From Alphaproteobacteria bacterium (GTDB taxonomy: Bacteria; Pseudomonadota; Alphaproteobacteria; Rhizobiales; Aestuariivirgaceae), in assembly GCA_026400595.1 (NCBI GenBank), contig JAPLOT010000033.1, positions 1-6,012 of the forward strand: DNA of 6,012 bases, read 5' to 3'. A program made the translations under genes and the position numbers. The notes beneath the pieces are model-generated. The model was not told the DNA's origin and made no database searches. It worked only from the letters and a program-made list of their open reading frames with translations. Position 1 is the stretch's first letter. Every line of letters starts with the position of its first letter. Below are positions 5,568 to 6,012 of the stretch, piece after piece.

Positions 5568-6012
5568 ATGACGAGCTTTGCAGGATCCTCGCGCGGCGGC
5601 CCCGATCGCCAGATGGCATCGAACCTTGTTCGGCCGGCGGCAAGCCCCCTGGTGGCGATGCTGTGGAGCCTTGCCGCGCTCGGTCTGGCCCTCTGCCTGC
5701 TGGCCGCGCCGTCCCAGGCGCAGACAAAGGCCCAGGACAGCCCGCCGCCCGAAGTCGAGACGCTGATGAAGCTCCTCTCGGAGCCGCGCGTGCAGGAGTG
5801 GCTGCATGCGCGCGACGCCACCGTACCGGATGCGGCGGCAGTCGCGCATGAGCATGCGACGACCGTTTCGCATCCCTTCGCCGACTATGTCGCAGCGGTC
5901 CGCAACCACATCTATGGCCATGCCGCGGCATTGAAGAGCCTGCCATCGGATCTTGGCCGCGCGGGTCAGCTCCTCGTGAAGGACATCGCGGAAAGTGGGG
6001 CCCTCGGCCTGC
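5568..6012 (+). CDS. Exported/membrane protein, probable MscS-family mechanosensitive channel (5' part only)
   Basis: The frame is open from the ATG at 5568 to the window end, giving 148 complete codons and no stop, so the gene is truncated by the window. A hydrophobic segment at about residues 28-47 ends in PSQA|QT, a plausible signal peptidase I site after A51. It is followed by a Pro-rich linker and a mature region (VETLMKLLSEPRVQEWLHAR, then a VAAVRNHIYGHAAALKSLP stretch). From memory, this pattern resembles the periplasmic N-terminal region of larger alphaproteobacterial MscS/YbiO-type channels, which help release osmolytes on osmotic downshift. The pore domain lies outside the window, so the family call is tentative. 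Neither the ATG at 5568 nor the one at 5613 (residue 16) has a clear Shine-Dalgarno sequence. The second start would give a more typical signal peptide. Confidence 0.6.
   Translation, partial: MTSFAGSSRGGPDRQMASNLVRPAASPLVAMLWSLAALGLALCLLAAPSQAQTKAQDSPPPEVETLMKLLSEPRVQEWLHARDATVPDAAAVAHEHATTVSHPFADYVAAVRNHIYGHAAALKSLPSDLGRAGQLLVKDIAESGALGL

Noticed and set aside
5564..5851. Plus-strand 95-codon frame overlapping the channel-like gene start
   Set aside because: It is out of phase with the open frame that runs to the window end, and its product is Arg/Pro/Ala-rich with no signal peptide or motif.
5489..5946. Several overlapping minus-strand frames of 110-133 codons opposite the 3'-most gene
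   Set aside because: The plus-strand frame has a signal peptide, a plausible cleavage site and gene-like codon use. The minus frames are Arg-rich shadows.

Overview
The window is an ordinary chromosomal housekeeping segment from a GC-rich bacterium. It is most likely an alphaproteobacterium, and probably in or near the Hyphomicrobiales (Rhizobiales). The assignment rests on three things: a strong G/C preference at third codon positions, FabI and PdxH sequences that read like rhizobial homologues, and the gene order fabI, histidine phosphatase, aroC. That order is recalled from memory, not searched. The genus cannot be fixed from the sequence.

The layout is two divergent gene blocks around a 290-base intergenic region (2594-2883). 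The leftward block (minus strand, read from 2593 to 71) is pdxH, then an SDR-family oxidoreductase, then a PLP-dependent trans-sulfuration enzyme. The coding regions overlap by 4 and 8 bases, so one mRNA with translational coupling is likely. PdxH makes pyridoxal 5'-phosphate and the last gene uses it as cofactor for sulfur amino acid metabolism. The SDR substrate is unknown.

The rightward block (plus strand, 2884-5401) is fabI (enoyl-ACP reductase), a histidine phosphatase of the phosphoglycerate-mutase-like superfamily, and aroC (chorismate synthase). FabI and the phosphatase overlap by 8 bases with a GTG start, and aroC follows after 9 bases, so this also looks like one operon. It links fatty acid elongation and the last step of the shikimate pathway, with an unassigned phosphatase between them.

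Downstream of aroC is a 166-base spacer holding an imperfect inverted repeat. It is followed by the 5' end of a gene cut off by the window end (from 5568). That product has a signal peptide and an N-terminal region resembling alphaproteobacterial MscS-family mechanosensitive channels.

I see no mobile element, CRISPR array, tRNA, rRNA or clearly novel system. The points worth a second look are the pdxH leader, the PLP-maker/PLP-user operon, the alanine in FabI at a position linked to triclosan sensitivity, the conserved-looking phosphatase of unknown substrate, and the structured spacer before the channel gene.
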